From the NCBI GenBank assembly GCA_963556495.2, contig OY747705.1, forward strand, positions 31,996,798-32,060,797: a stretch of DNA of 64,000 nucleotides, given 5' to 3'. The stretch comes from Valencia hispanica. Its lineage: Eukaryota > Chordata > Actinopteri > Cyprinodontiformes > Valenciidae. Position 1 is the stretch's first letter. Each line of letters starts with the position of its first letter. The notes below the pieces were generated by a model. It saw nothing but the letters and a program-made list of their open reading frames with translations. It did not search any database and was not told the DNA's origin. Both the position numbers and the translations under genes were made by a program. Positions 1 through 11,032 of the stretch are shown here, one piece after another.

Positions 1-41
1 CAAACCACGCCCCCAGGTGACTCAGGCACAACTGAAGCAAC

Positions 42-128
42 ATGGCTGCTGCCATGTCCAAGCAGGAGAAATCCGTCATGGCAGCTCTTCAGAGGGCTTC
101 TCCCTCGGCGTCAACCCCTGGAATGATG
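42..128 (+). other. Weak candidate coding exon with splice donor
   Basis: An ATG at 42 opens 29 codons (Met-Ala-Ala-Ala-Met start, then basic and Ser/Pro-rich residues). They run straight into GTAAGT at 129-134, a consensus splice donor. The product is not recognised and no acceptor or second exon can be paired with it, so this could be chance. The BED-finger remnant beginning about 85 bp downstream is on the opposite strand, so the two are not one gene. Confidence 0.18.
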
Positions 129-211
129 GTAAGTTAAGTGTGTTTCCTTATGTAGTTAGTTGTATACTTTTGGAAGTGCTAAAACATTATAATAAAGTTA
201 TTTTAGGTTTG

Positions 212-442
212 TTAACATATGTATTGCAAAGGCTGCAAATTCAGATAGGAGGAGGTGGCTTGTCTTTTGGCGGTGTTTTGTGAGCTGCTGCTAGAGAGCA
301 GCACTTCTCTCACTCTTTCGGAGTGCCGCTGTTTCAGGTGTTGAGAGAAAAAACCTTTGGTAGCAACAGCCTTCAAACAGATTTTGCAGCGTGCTTTTTG
401 TTGCTCTAAGTCTGAAGTCGAGAAACCGAACCAGTTCCATAT
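212..442 (-). pseudogene. BED zinc-finger fragment of a hAT-type (ZBED) transposase
   Basis: Read on the minus strand, the translation begins W-N-W-F-G-F-S, then has a Cys-x2-Cys pair (CKIC) and a His-x4/5-His pair (HLKQRH). This is the aromatic signature plus C2H2 ligands of a BED finger, the N-terminal DNA-binding domain of many hAT transposases and of ZBED genes domesticated from them. Only the finger and about 30 following Ser-rich residues are open; no dimerisation domain or RNaseH-like core follows. A Tc1 element interrupts the frame at 443/444. The flank on its far side (1214-1268, minus) is short and in a different phase, so the piece was probably already decayed. Domain assignment is fairly secure; whether it came from a transposon or a ZBED gene is not resolved. 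Confidence 0.6.
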
Positions 443-443
443 A

Positions 444-1211
444 CAGTGGCTTGCAAAAGTATTCGGCCCCCTTGAACTTTTCCACATTTTGTCACATTAC
501 AGCAAAAAACATGAATCAATTTTATTGGAATTCCACGTGAAAGACCAATACAAAGTGGTGTACACGTGAGAAGTGGAACGAAAATCATACATGATTCCAA
601 ACATTTTTTGCAAATAAATAACTGTAAAGTGGGGTGTGCGTAATTATTCAGCCCCCTGAGTCAATACTTTGTAGAACCACCTTTTGCTGCATTTCCAGCT
701 GCCAGTCTTTTAGGGTATGTCTCTACCAGCTTTGCACATCTAGAGACTGAAATTCTTGCCCATTCTTCTTTGCAAAACAGCTCCAGCTCAGTCAGATTAG
801 ATGGACAGCGTTTGTGAACAGCAGCTTTCAGATTTTGCCACAGATTCTCGATTGGATTTAGATCTGGACTTTGACTGGGCCATTCTAATACATGGATATG
901 TTTTGTTTTAAACCATTCCATTGTTGCCCTGGCTTTATGTTTAGGGTCGATGTCCTGCTGGAAGGTGAACCTCCGCCCCAGTCTCAAGTCTTTTGCAGAC
1001 TCCAAGAGGTTTTCTTCCAAGATTACTTTTCAGTTATTTATTTGTAAAAAATGTTTGGAATCATGTATGATTTTCATTCCACTTCTCACATGTACACCAC
1101 TTTGTTTTGGTCTTTCACGTGGAATTCCAATAAAATTGATTCATGTTTGTGGCTGTAATGTGACAAAATGTGGAAAAGTTCAAGGGGGGCGAATACTTTT
1201 GCAAGCCACTG
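444..1211 (-). mobile_element. Internally deleted Tc1-like transposon (family with CAGTGGCTTGCAAAAG termini)
   Basis: The ends are perfect inverted matches starting CAGTGGCTTGCAAAAGTATT. They are flanked by TA at 442-443 and 1212-1213, the hallmark target duplication of Tc1/mariner. The inverted repeats are about 180 bp long (444-~625 and ~1030-1211). At 768 bp the copy is about half the usual length of fish Tc1 elements, because the N-terminal half of the transposase gene is gone. It inserted into the BED-finger remnant. Confidence 0.9.
661..1020 (-). pseudogene. Tc1 transposase, C-terminal half
   Basis: The 119-codon frame shows the second catalytic Asp in [10 protein letters not shown] and the third catalytic Glu in [15 protein letters not shown], the DD34E signature of Tc1 transposases. 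It ends with the usual KGGSTKY-type C terminus. The helix-turn-helix DNA-binding domain and the first catalytic Asp are missing, and the frame runs directly into the right inverted repeat. It cannot encode a functional cut-and-paste enzyme, though its termini might be recognised by a transposase in trans. The first Met is not a natural start. Confidence 0.9.
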
Positions 1212-1213
1212 TA

Positions 1214-1719
1214 ACTGAAGAAACTGTCCCTTTTGTGGGAACAAGCTCCTCTTTGCTATAGTTGCCATTTTGACGTCTATGTGTTGTGAGAAACGGGCTA
1301 GCTGACTTACTCTGAGCTCTTACTTTGCCTTTTTTTCATATTTGGCATGGTGAAAATTAATTTAGACTATTCCTAAAGATTTTAGGGACCATTGGCCACT
1401 TTAATCCAGGGTGAAGTGGTCTTATTGCCAAACATCTGTTTTCAAAATATTTGAAGACAAAGCAAAAATGAAACATGTGAGTCAGGGTATGCTTGAGACA
1501 GCTTCAATTAATGTAACGTAACAGTTTGATTAGATTTGGCCAAAAATAAAAAATAAAAAATAATTTTACTTAAATTAAATTTGGTCAAATGCTGCATATT
1601 AAAAGATTGTTTTATTTTTGCCAAGAATTAAGCAAGCTAATAAAGTAAGCTAATAAAAAAAATAAAAAAATCACAGCCCCCAACCAAATCACATTTGAAT
1701 TTCAGTAGTAATCCCTTTT
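1214..1719. other. No gene seen
   Basis: AT-rich sequence with short A-runs. A 19-codon minus-strand frame at 1214-1268 abuts the Tc1 insertion but shows no recognisable domain. Confidence 0.5.
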
Positions 1720-1912
1720 TTTTTAAACCCTGATCATCAAGGCACAGTGCCCTGCATGTTTTAGTTGTTTCCCTGCTTCAGCACACTTGATTTCAATTGA
1801 TGGCTGATTAACAGGCTTTTGCTGAGCTGCAATAATCTGAAGCTGGCGTATTAAAGCAGGGAAACGTCTAAAACATTCAAGGCAATATGACCAGGGTTGC
1901 GAAATGCTGCTT
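1720..1912. mobile_element. hAT-type MITE (palindromic, about 190 bp)
   Basis: The left arm (CCCTGCATGTTTTAGTTGTT at 1750 on) and the right arm (AAACGTCTAAAACATTCAAG, 1863-1882) are imperfect inverted complements. An outer pair, AACCCTGATCATCAAGG and its complement CCAGGGTTGC, frames them. The layout, with an A/T-rich core containing TTAATCAGCC-like sequence, matches a very common non-autonomous hAT-like repeat of fish genomes. No coding capacity; a clean 8-bp target duplication was not identified. Confidence 0.5.
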
Positions 1913-3230
1913 CATTGTTTAAAAAAACAGTGTTTTGCTAAAGCTTTTCAGCATATACACATCTGATATATGCTCTCAGCTACTGCCTTCAATCATGTTC
2001 AATGCCAGACTCCACCAGAGCTGTTACATTTACAACAGCTGTGTAATCAAGCCAAATAGATGCTCTAAATCATTTGTGATAGGATTGTAAGTGCCCACCA
2101 CAAACAGATTTAAAGGTATTTATGATGAATAAAACACCTTAAGCTATTCTTAATTTGTCATCAAAACATCATCCTAGTTTTTCATTTAAGTATGTAACAT
2201 TTGCATATCTTAGAAAGAGTGTAGTAATCGGAAAAACTATATTAATTTAACTAATTACATTCTGTAATTTTCTTCGTTTATTTTATTCCCTTTAAACAAA
2301 CTCATAAAAGTAAACTAAATTAATAAAGAGATCATAACAAAGAGCCTAATTTATATTAGATTTTTAATAATTTAATGTTAAGGTTCTCTGTATTGTAAAC
2401 TACGGCAGGCTTCATTTTATTGCTCCACAGTTTTTATTATAATAAACATTTGTGAACTTCTTTCATAAAAAAAAAATCAAAAACCTGTATTATTTATAAT
2501 TGAATGCATCACACACTCAATTGTATCAGAAATACTCTTTTATGGCAGGCCTAAATTTTTTGTATCTTGCTAAAGCTTACCTAACTGTTTTGTGCATCAC
2601 TATCTTATTTAATCTACCAAGGCCTTAAGTAGTAGTGCCTTTACAAATCCTCACCCTCCCTTACCTCCACCCACTGCTTATTTTTTACTGTCAGGCTGCA
2701 GTTGTAAAACCTCTATCTGTAAAACAATAAACCTGCTGAATCTCTTTTACCTGTGTGAGAGCGTCTGCTCCTGATACAAGAAAAGCAGTCCTGGCACCTT
2801 TCACAGCTGACCAAAACAATTTTGCATCCTATATTTTTTAGCTGTGAAGCAGCATATGTGCTTCTTACTGCTGGAAAAAGCAATTAATCAAAAGGATGGC
2901 TGAATAAACCTTTACTGGCTTCTTGCAGACAAAAACACCACTGGTAGTATCACTTTATGGTTGGGTTGTTTGTGCATCTTCGCTTATTCCACCTACAAGA
3001 GATTAAGCTGCCTTCTTCTATTTGGGAGGGAGGGACTGAGGCATTCAGCAGGGTACAATAAGATTTGTCATCCTATTTAAAGACATAGAGCTGCACTGTG
3101 GACTTCCAGTCCTTCTAGTTTATAGTGATTTATGTAATCAGAGAATACAGACAGAAAATACCATTTAGGACAATAAATTTTAGTTTAGAGAGCACAGATC
3201 TCTAGGAAGTTATATTTGAAGCAGATCTCT
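1913..3230. other. AT-rich intergenic sequence, no gene seen
   Basis: No domain-bearing frame or structured repeat is visible. A 12-bp direct duplication (CAGATCTCTAGG at 3195 and 3222) lies immediately before the Tc1 element at 3231 and occupies the place where its left terminus should be. Confidence 0.5.
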
Positions 3231-4694
3231 AGGGATATCATGAGAGTGGATGTCATACATATGGTATTTGTTTCACTTCAGAGATTTTTTGGGAAAGGGA
3301 GGCAATTGTATTGGGGTGATAGACACACCTCATTTTGTGTTTTCCACGTAATGGTCTCACTGTGTACAATGTGTCTTACATATTGGGGCCAACACCAAAA
3401 AATACTAAAGACGACCCTCTTCAATGTGGCGTCAATTTCAACACTCTGTGGGTTTAAAAAGCCGGTATTGTCAGTAAGTCATTCCAACCTCATCCTTCAA
3501 ACAGCCATGAACACACGACGTCACTTAACGGACGAGCAGCGCCACCTGGCCATAGCGCACCTTCAGGTCGGTGGCAGGCAGTCAGATGTTGCACGTGAAC
3601 TTGGTGTGTCATCAGCACTTGCATCAAGACACAGAACTATTGGCAGAGTTTGTGACAGACCCAGGAGTGGAGTGAGTACCTAAAGACCTATGCACTGAGA
3701 CAGCGTCTTGTCACAGCCACACAGCTGCAGGCTTATTTACGAGATGTGAGCGGTACTAGGGTTTCCAGACAAACCACTCGCAACCGACTCCACAGCTTTG
3801 GCTTGAATGCCAGACGACCATTGCAGGTGACTCCACTGACACCAAGACACCGCCGTGAACATTTGCAGTGGGCACAACACCATGTGACCTGGAGAATGCA
3901 GCCTTGGTCTACCGTCCTGTTCCCTGATGAATGTCTGGTCACCTTGCACAGAAATTATGGTCGTCAGCTATGCTGGAGAAGGCGAGGTGAGGGATACGCC
4001 AAGGTCAACATGGTCCCCAGGGTTACCATTGGTGGAGGAGGTGCAACAGTCTGGGCAGGCATCACCAGTCAGCGCAAAACTGGTTTGGTTTTTGTAGATG
4101 GCTCAGTCACTGCACGTTTTTACCTCACAGACATCATAGAACCCATCATCATCATCCCCCAATTCCACCAGCACACCCCCAACCTTCTATTCATGGATGA
4201 TAATGCTCCACCACATCGTGCCAGAATTGTCACAGCTTGACTTCAGGAAGTCGGAGTGTCTCATATGGTAGGGCCAGCAACGTCCCCTGACCTGAACCCC
4301 ATAGAGCTCGTTTGGGACCAGCTGAAGCAGAGACTGGATGATCGTACCCCACCCCCATGTGACCTGGCAGAACTGCATGTAGCACTTGTGGAAGAGTGGA
4401 ACGCATTGCCTCAGGACAACATCATGAGGCTAGTGAGGAGCATGAGACGTCGCTGTCATTGCGGCATATAGTGGAAACACCCGCTACTGACATTGTCAAT
4501 TTGTGTTGTTTGGGGTACCCTTGTTATCGTCTACATTTTCGGGGTAATAAATATCACACTACTGAAAGTTGTGTTTTTTCTCATTCATTATTAGTAATAT
4601 CAAAGGATACTTTTATTTACTTTCATTAAAATTCAGACCAAATAGGAATAGCACTCATGTAAATAACAATATCCCTAACGTATTGTGGGTAGTG
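3231..4694 (+). mobile_element. Tc1-like transposon, second family, left terminus lost
   Basis: The sequence aligns over its length with the element at 25646-26645 in the same orientation. The right end (ATATCCCTAACG, then GGGTAGTG at 4687-4694) is the inverted complement of the left end of that second copy (CACTACTCACATTAAG). Here the left-most 25-30 bp are replaced by a duplicated CAGATCTCTAGG, and the right end runs into a short TA-rich microsatellite, so no clean TA duplication can be read. The body carries a broken transposase gene. Confidence 0.8.
3507..4471 (+). pseudogene. Tc1 transposase (DD34E), deletion plus nonsense codon
   Basis: The ATG at 3507 starts MNTRRHLTDEQRHLAIAHLQ. It leads into a helix-turn-helix (QSDVARELGVSSALASR), as in the N-terminal DNA-binding domain of Tc1 transposases. 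About 30 bp present in the copy at 25943 are missing here near 3672, shifting the frame. The catalytic core follows: first Asp in FPDECLV, second in [11 protein letters not shown], Glu in [16 protein letters not shown] at 4238-4240 splits the last two motifs in the same frame. It probably arose from CGA by CpG decay (inference). Reading resumes to a stop at 4469-4471. Confidence 0.88.
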
Positions 4695-5227
4695 TGTGTA
4701 TATATATATATATACGTACACACATACACAAAGAGTGCTGCACACATCATACACGTCAGCAGCTCAATTTGCCAAGTGAAACACAGATTTAATACAATCA
4801 AGCTGATGTTTTCAAGCATGTTAATAATTTTCTGCATATAGCCATTGAAATACAACATTTACAATTATAATATTACATCAGACCAACTAAAAACATTTTT
4901 AATGTTTAATGTCAGCTTTAAATATATTAAATGAGCCTTAGCGGAATGCTAATTTGTTAAATATGAGCAGAAGAAATGATGCATATAAATCCAAAATCAG
5001 ATTTTATTAGTTGTGTGGACAGAGAGAGAGAGGTGAGTTCTGGAATGTGCTGCATGATGGTGTGGGCGACTGAAAGCGGGCAGGTAGGTGGAGGTCCAGA
5101 GGAGATCTGTGGCAGAGTAAGTCCAGGAAGAGGTTCTTGATACTGGAGATTTGTAGATGGTAGCCGGGTACAAGGGCACAGGATGACACCTGGGAACACA
5201 AAGGTAAACAGTAAGTAACAACTAGAC
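4695..5227. other. TA/CA microsatellite and non-coding flank
   Basis: An alternating purine-pyrimidine run (4698-4735, TGTATATATATATATACGTACACAC-like) abuts the Tc1 end. The rest is non-coding. About 5010-5215 is less AT-rich (GAGAGAGAGG and AGGTCCAGAGG-like), resembling dispersed repeat sequence but not assignable. Confidence 0.4.
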
Positions 5228-5229
5228 TA

Positions 5230-6827
5230 CAGGTCCTTCTCAAAAAATTAGCATATTGTGATAAAGTTAATTCTTTTCCATAATGTAATGATAAAAATTA
5301 AACTTTGATATATTTTAGATTCATTGCACACCAACTGAAATATTTCAGGTCTTTTATTGTTTTAAAACTGATGATTTTGGCATACAGCTCATGAAAACCC
5401 AAAATTCCCATCTCAAAAAATTAGCATATTTCATCCGACCAATAAAAGAAAAGTGTTTTTAATACAAAAAAAGTCAACCTTCAAATAATTATGTTCAGTT
5501 ATGCACTCAATACTTGGTTGGGAATCTTTTGCAGAAATGACTGCTTCAATGCGGCGTGGCATAGAGGCAATCAGCCTGTGGCACTGCTGAGGTGTTATGG
5601 AGGCCCAGGATGCTTCGATAGTGGCCTTAAGCTCATCCAGAGTGTTGGGTCTTGCGTCTCTCATCTTCCTCTTCACAATATCCCACAGATTCTCTATGGG
5701 GTTCAGGTCAGGAGAGTTGGCAGGCCAATTGAGCACAGTAATACCATGGTCAGGAAACCATTTACTAGTGGTTTTGGCAATGTGAGCAGGTGCCAGGTTG
5801 TTCTGAAAAATGAAATCTTCATCTCCATAAAGCTTTTCAGCAGATGGAAGCATGAAGTGCTCCAAAATCTCCTGATAGCTACTTGCATTGACCCTGCCCT
5901 TGATAAAACACAGTGGACCAACACCAGCAGCTGACATGGCGCCCCAGACCATCACTGACTGTGGGTACTTGACACTGGACTTCAGGCATTTTGACATTTC
6001 CTTCTCCACAGTCTTCCTCCAGACTCTGGCACCTTGATTTCCGAATGACATGCAAAATTTGCTTTCATCCGAAAAAAGTACTTTGGACCACTGAGCAACA
6101 GTCCAGTGCTGCTTCTCTGTAGCCCAGGACAGGCGCTTCTGCCGCTGTTTCTGGTTTAAAAGTGGCTTGACCTGGGGAATGCAGCACCTGTAGCCCATTT
6201 CCTGCACACGCCTGTGCACGGTGGCTCTGGATGTTTCTACTCCAGACTCAGTCCACTGCTTCCGCAGGACCCCCAAGGTCTGGAATCGGTCCTTCTCCAC
6301 AATCTTCCTCAGTATCCGGTCACCTCTTCTTGTTGTGCAGCGTTTTCTGCCACACTTTTTCCTTCCCACCGAGGTGCCTTGTTACAGCACTCTGGAACAG
6401 CCTATTCATTCAGAAATTTATTTATGTGTCTTACCCTCTTGCTTGAGGGTGTCAATGATGGCCTTCTGGGCAGCAGTCAGGTCAGCAGTCTTACCCATGA
6501 TTGCGGTTTTGAGTAATGAACCAAGCTGGGAGTTTTTAAAAGCCTCAGGAATCTTTTGCAGGTGTTTAGAGTTAATTAGTTGATTCAGATGATTAGGTTA
6601 ATAGCTCGTTTAGAGAACCTTTTCATGATAAGCTAATTTTTTGAGATAGGAATTTTGGGTTTTCATGAGCTGTATGCCAAAATCATCAGTTTTAAAACAA
6701 TAAAAGACCTGAAATATTTCAGTTGGTGTGCAATGAATCTAAAATATATGAAAGTTTAATTTTTATCATTACATTATGGAAAAGAATTAACTTTATCACA
6801 ATATGCTAATTTTTTGAGAAGGACCTG
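5230..6827 (-). mobile_element. Full-length Tc1-like transposon (CAGGTCCTTCTC termini)
   Basis: Termini CAGGTCCTTCTCAAAAAATT are inverted complements flanked by TA at 5228-5229 and 6828-6829. The inverted repeats are about 210 bp. Each carries two copies of a TCTCAAAAAATTAGCATAT-like motif, one at the tip and one inside, which is the IR/DR arrangement of fish Tc1 elements where the transposase binds. At 1598 bp it has the normal size for the group. The gene inside is broken. A 280-bp derivative of the same family lies at 61368. Confidence 0.93.
5431..6498 (-). pseudogene. Tc1 transposase, disrupted HTH and mutated catalytic Asp
   Basis: The natural start is the ATG at 6498-6496 (MGKTADLTAAQKAIIDTLKQ). 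After about 26 codons a TAA, a further TGA and a frame change destroy the helix-turn-helix region. From 6369 the frame is open for 312 codons, beginning in the linker (GRKKCGRKRCTT). The first catalytic Asp is present in FSDESKF and the Glu in [13 protein letters not shown]. Where the second Asp is expected the sequence reads FQNNLAPAH, so Asp has become Asn. The long open frame therefore does not encode an active enzyme. The last about 20 residues run into the inverted repeat and are probably not natural. Confidence 0.92.
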
Positions 6828-6829
6828 TA

Positions 6830-9679
6830 ATTGAAACTTCAAAGCAGTTTCTTTTCACAAGCGTAACACGTGGTTGGATTTACCCAACAAGGTTAAGCAT
6901 CCTCCAAAGAGAGGTTTTCATGCAGCTCTTTAAATGCCTTGGACCTAACGAGGTAACTGATACAAGGTGTGCCTGCTGCACAGGATGAAAATGCCCACCT
7001 ACTTGAATCTTCAGAAAACAGGTACTACAAAATCACAAACACACCAAAACTATGACACCTTAAGCTTTTCTCAGGAGTTATGTTGCAACTTCTCTAGAAT
7101 TATATTTTAACTGGTCACTGCTTACATTGTTTTTCATTGTCTTTCTTGCCACTCTCCCTCCAATAAATATGATACCTATGGTTCTATTTGACAAATACAT
7201 ATTGCATCTTAACTGCAGGCTTAAGTACTCCCAAACTCACCATCCAAACTCTGTGTGCAATTTGGGAAGGTGGATGCTGGAATTGTGTCTGTGGCTGATT
7301 GTAAAGTATAAGAACCCTTAACTGGTGGTTCAATTTTTCCAAATGGGCCACATATGATTGATCTGCCACTGCTTCTACCAAGTTCTTTTACATACTTCCC
7401 AGGACCCAGACATGTTGTCACCACAATAAATAAACACCGCAGTCTCACCACTGAGGTTTCATCTACAAAAGATAAGGGGAACTCCAGTGCTGCTTTGTAA
7501 ATGGGGAGTGCACCAGGTAATTGATACAATACAGGAAAACATCCCAAGACTGAGCTTTACTGTGAAGGGGCAGTCCCTAGGTATTAAGGGGACTAACTAG
7601 AAAAAGTTAATTTACTGAGTTAGTTACCCGTTTCATAGTCCCACTTAGCAGAAAATACAATAGCTTATTTGAGGACAAATGTCTAAGAAATTTGTCTCCT
7701 ACCTATATACAATCTTCAAAAAGAAATGTTTCAGGAAAAATACCAAAAGCCAAAGCAGAAAACAATGTTGAAAAAAACAAAAAGTTTGAGAAGTACTGTG
7801 AAAAAACAGAGCAACATGCCACAAATGACAGACAAAAGCCAATATATAGTTTTGAGTCAAACAAGGGCCTTTTATCAAAGAAAAAAAAAATTAACCCAAT
7901 AGTTTTGTAAATGTTCTTTCTTTCACATTACAAAGACATCTTGGATCAATAAACCAATAGTGTTTTGCAATAGAGGTAGTAGTATTTCAAATGAACCCAG
8001 TCTGCACCTTTTGGTGCAGAAAGTTTAAACCTTGGTCAAGCAGCTTATATTTGCAGCGGAGCAGTGATTCTGATTGAGTGAATATATTTCAGCTTCATTT
8101 GAGTATGCTTCTGGAATTTGCAGTAATATTACAGTAGCATCCTTTGCTACTTAAAATGTAGACAGTAATTAATTCGTTATTTTAATAATTACTGCTTCAA
8201 CCAATATCTTAACTGTTGAGATATGCTAATGCCAAATAATAAAATCTGTGCTGGACATGCTGAACCTGCTGTGCAAAAGCAGAGTGCAATCAAAGTGAAA
8301 ACTGCCATCTGTTGTTGAATCAAAACTTTTAAAGACTCCATCCACACCTCCCCCGCTGCAGCACTGTCTGTGTTACAAAACAAAATCTACTGATTAGAAG
8401 TTAGCTCATGATTCAAAAGATCTGTTGGCCCATAATCAGCATTCGGAGACACAGCCAAGGTCCAAATGCTTTTTTATAATTACAAAGCTCTAAAACACAA
8501 ATCAAATCATGTCTCTATGTGAAGGGGTGGAATGTGGTTTATTTCTGGAGGATCTGAAGTCTTAGGATCCATTAGCAAGATGTTCCATTGAAATAGATGA
8601 GAAGGCATTTTCAGTATCAGTAATTCTGCATGGATGATGGACCCAAATGGAAAAGTGCCAGTATTGTTGTATCAGCCCTTAACGATTCCTCCTCTCTTCA
8701 TGGCCATGGATGGTTTCTCATTACCTCTGTAAAAGGCAGGGAAATTGTAATGGAATGGCTTATGATAATAAAACTGTGCAACTTGTAGGTGTAGTTAAGA
8801 GTCATTGGGAGTAATCAGATGGTGAAAATGGAAGGGTAAACATCACTGTTAATGATAACTTCATTAAAGTGCAGCATCTTGATAGTTCATGCATAGCAGG
8901 TTATTCCAACATAAACATATCAGATTCATAACCAAGTAACCAAACAAAATCATCAGTGTAATTACTTTTTCTGTCATCGATTTTTGCCTAATGTTTAATA
9001 GAAAATGTTTAGCTATAAAATTAAAGAAGGTAGTTTAAAGGTTGCTGCTCCAAAGAACCAAAGCTGTTATTTTTCTACCTCTTTATGTCTGCTTTATTCG
9101 ATGTCCTACTATAAAAGGAAGAATTACTTCATACTTCAGCAGGACTGAAGTTTAAACTGCTTTAATCTCAGCATGAATGTTTCACCTCAGTGCATCTGAG
9201 ATATTTAGGGTGCATTGGACTAGAAAATCGCCATGTGTCAAGCCAAAGGACCTCTGGGAAGTCGAAGAAGCTGGACAGCTCTGCAGCTTGCTGTGGCTGC
9301 AGGCTCCATGTGTGCAGGTGGTCAGTAAAACTGTAGAAACTCTCAGCAAGGGTTGACTGTGACACAAACCAGACATGGAAATTATTTCTGTGGTTCAGCT
9401 CAAAGGCAGCTTTTTACCCAGCAGAAGACATTGTCATACTCTGAACACAGTAAATAACCAAAGATCTTCTGCAGTCTCATCTTGAAATCTGAGCTGAGCT
9501 GTTATTTGTCATTTAGTTAACATTTGCTGTGCATTCTTTTTAATTTTTCTCCCTTTTTACACAGTGTTTGTAGTAATTACATTCCTTAGTATTTATGTTC
9601 CAGTAAGATGTTGGTTATCTTATTTCTTCATCTTTTCTTTCATTTGCAGTTTTAGTCTCTTTGCTCCAGATGTTTTTAG
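6830..9679. other. Unique intergenic sequence, no supported gene
   Basis: Several 60-110 codon frames occur (for example minus 7221-7547 and 9168-9376). None shows a recognisable domain, paired splice sites or repeat structure. Pyrimidine-rich sequence at 9600-9679 (TCATCTTTTCTTTCATTTGCAG, and later GTTTTTAG) forms plausible splice acceptors for the candidate exon that follows. Confidence 0.45.
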
Positions 9680-9883
9680 GAAAGTCTAGTGCAATCAGTT
9701 GTCACTGAAACAATTGTGAAGGACACCAGACGGCGCTTTTTTTCCCCTGACATAACTGAGAGACTAACAGTCTTACACATGTACCATCGAGACCGTCCTG
9801 TGTGGGAGCATTACCAGCTGAATGGGAAACTATACCATGGTCATGAAAGGATGGTTTGTGCAGCTGAGGGACCAGATCATTAA
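9680..9883 (+). CDS. Candidate terminal exon of an unrecognised gene
   Basis: A splice acceptor (TTTTAG ending at 9679, preceded by pyrimidine-rich sequence) opens 67 codons to a TAA at 9881-9883. The translation is protein-like rather than low-complexity. It starts ESLVQSVVTETIVKDTRRRF, continues with an acidic/basic segment, and contains RDRPVWEHYQLNGKLYHG. Composition (Trp, His, Tyr, Arg, few Leu/Ser runs) differs from the chance frames around it. An ATTAAA at 9970-9975 could serve as a polyadenylation signal. No partner exon was identified on either side, and I do not recognise the protein. It may be the last exon of a host gene extending leftwards, a pseudogene, or a chance frame. Confidence 0.35.
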   Translation, partial: ESLVQSVVTETIVKDTRRRFFSPDITERLTVLHMYHRDRPVWEHYQLNGKLYHGHERMVCAAEGPDH

Positions 9884-10134
9884 AGTAAAAAATCTTTTTT
9901 TTAAAGTGTCATGTTTTTGTCAAGCAATCTGTCCCACGTGCAGAAAACCACTCAGAAGAACAATGAATAATTAAAAGGTTTGTTTAAACAATAATGAATA
10001 TTGTGCAGGTTCTGGTTCAGGGAAAATCCAAAGGCACGGGGGAATTGAGAAGACTGATGGGAAGCAGAGGATATGTGAGAATTGAGAATGAATAGATGAT
10101 TGCAGAAACTGTGGAAATGCCTTACTGTAGATCA

Positions 10135-10352
10135 CAGGTGTCAAACTCCAGTCCTTGAGCGCCAGTGTCCTGCAACTTTTTGGCATCTGTTTTTAACAGA
10201 CCTGAAACAATTTAGGTCGTGAACAGGACCCCGTAGAACCTAACTGCGTGCAGAGGAGGCAATTTAACCATTTGATTCAGGTGTGTTGTACCAGGAGCAC
10301 ATCCAAATGTTGCAGGGCACCGCCCCCGAGGAGTGGAGTTTGAAACCCCTGC
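10135..10352. mobile_element. hAT-type MITE
   Basis: The termini CAGGTGTCAAACTCCAGTCC and GGAGTTTGAAACCCCTG are inverted complements with mismatches. The interior has the arrangement of a very abundant fish repeat: a GTCCTGCAAC-like block, a gap, ATTCAGGTGTGTTG, then TTGCAGGGCACC. About 218 bp with no coding capacity. Inferred to be mobilised by a hAT transposase; an 8-bp duplication is not clear. Confidence 0.6.
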
Positions 10353-11032
10353 TATTAATTGTTAGGTTTTCTGCCAGGGAGGGTGAGTGGATTACAGGCT
10401 ATTGCTCTGTTTGGTGATTCAGGAAGTGATGGCATGTTGGTGGTATGAGGTGGCAAAGGTGGAACAGATGGTAGAACATTGAAGGGCGGACAGGTTGCTC
10501 GAGGAGGTGGAGAATGGTAGAGGAACTTGGAGGCTGCTAGTCCGAAAGTGATGATCTATGAGTTATTTCATGAAGGTTAGTTGACAAGAGGAGATCAGCA
10601 ATTGAACACGAAGGAACCGATCCAGAAACCTGCACTGAGGGAAACCATGGAACGGAGACACAGGTAAATATTAATTTACGAGAAGCATGAAACTCAAGGA
10701 ACTCAAAGGGTTTGGAGTTTCCACATGAGTTAACTCTGAGGCACTGAGTGAATGGCAGCCAGCTCCTCTTATCCAGCAGGTAACGAGCCTTGATGAAAAG
10801 CACGTGTGATGGAAGCAAACCTGCAGGAACTGCCCTCCAGCAAGAGCTGCAACTCCAGTCTGCACCATGATGTCTGGTGGATACCTGCGTGGAGATGTTT
10901 ATTAAACAGAGACAGACAACCTACAATCCTGAACAAAAGTTTTAAAAAACGACACGAGATTTGGGTAAATATTTTTTAAATGAATAAAGTAGTATAAGCA
11001 GGCATAGCCAATGCCTGGATAGACAGATTATA
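10353..11032. other. Unclassified, possibly repeat-derived block
   Basis: The stretch at 10380-10900 is richer in G on the plus strand than its surroundings and contains GGAGGTGGAG-like and CAGGTAA-like motifs typical of untranslated parts of fish retroelements. No termini, reverse transcriptase or protease motif is visible. Small minus-strand frames (10537-10868) show no domain. Confidence 0.3.

Noticed and set aside
7221..7547. 108-codon minus-strand frame beginning MGCFPVLYQLPGALP
   Set aside because: No domain, no splice or promoter context, and composition like chance frames nearby.
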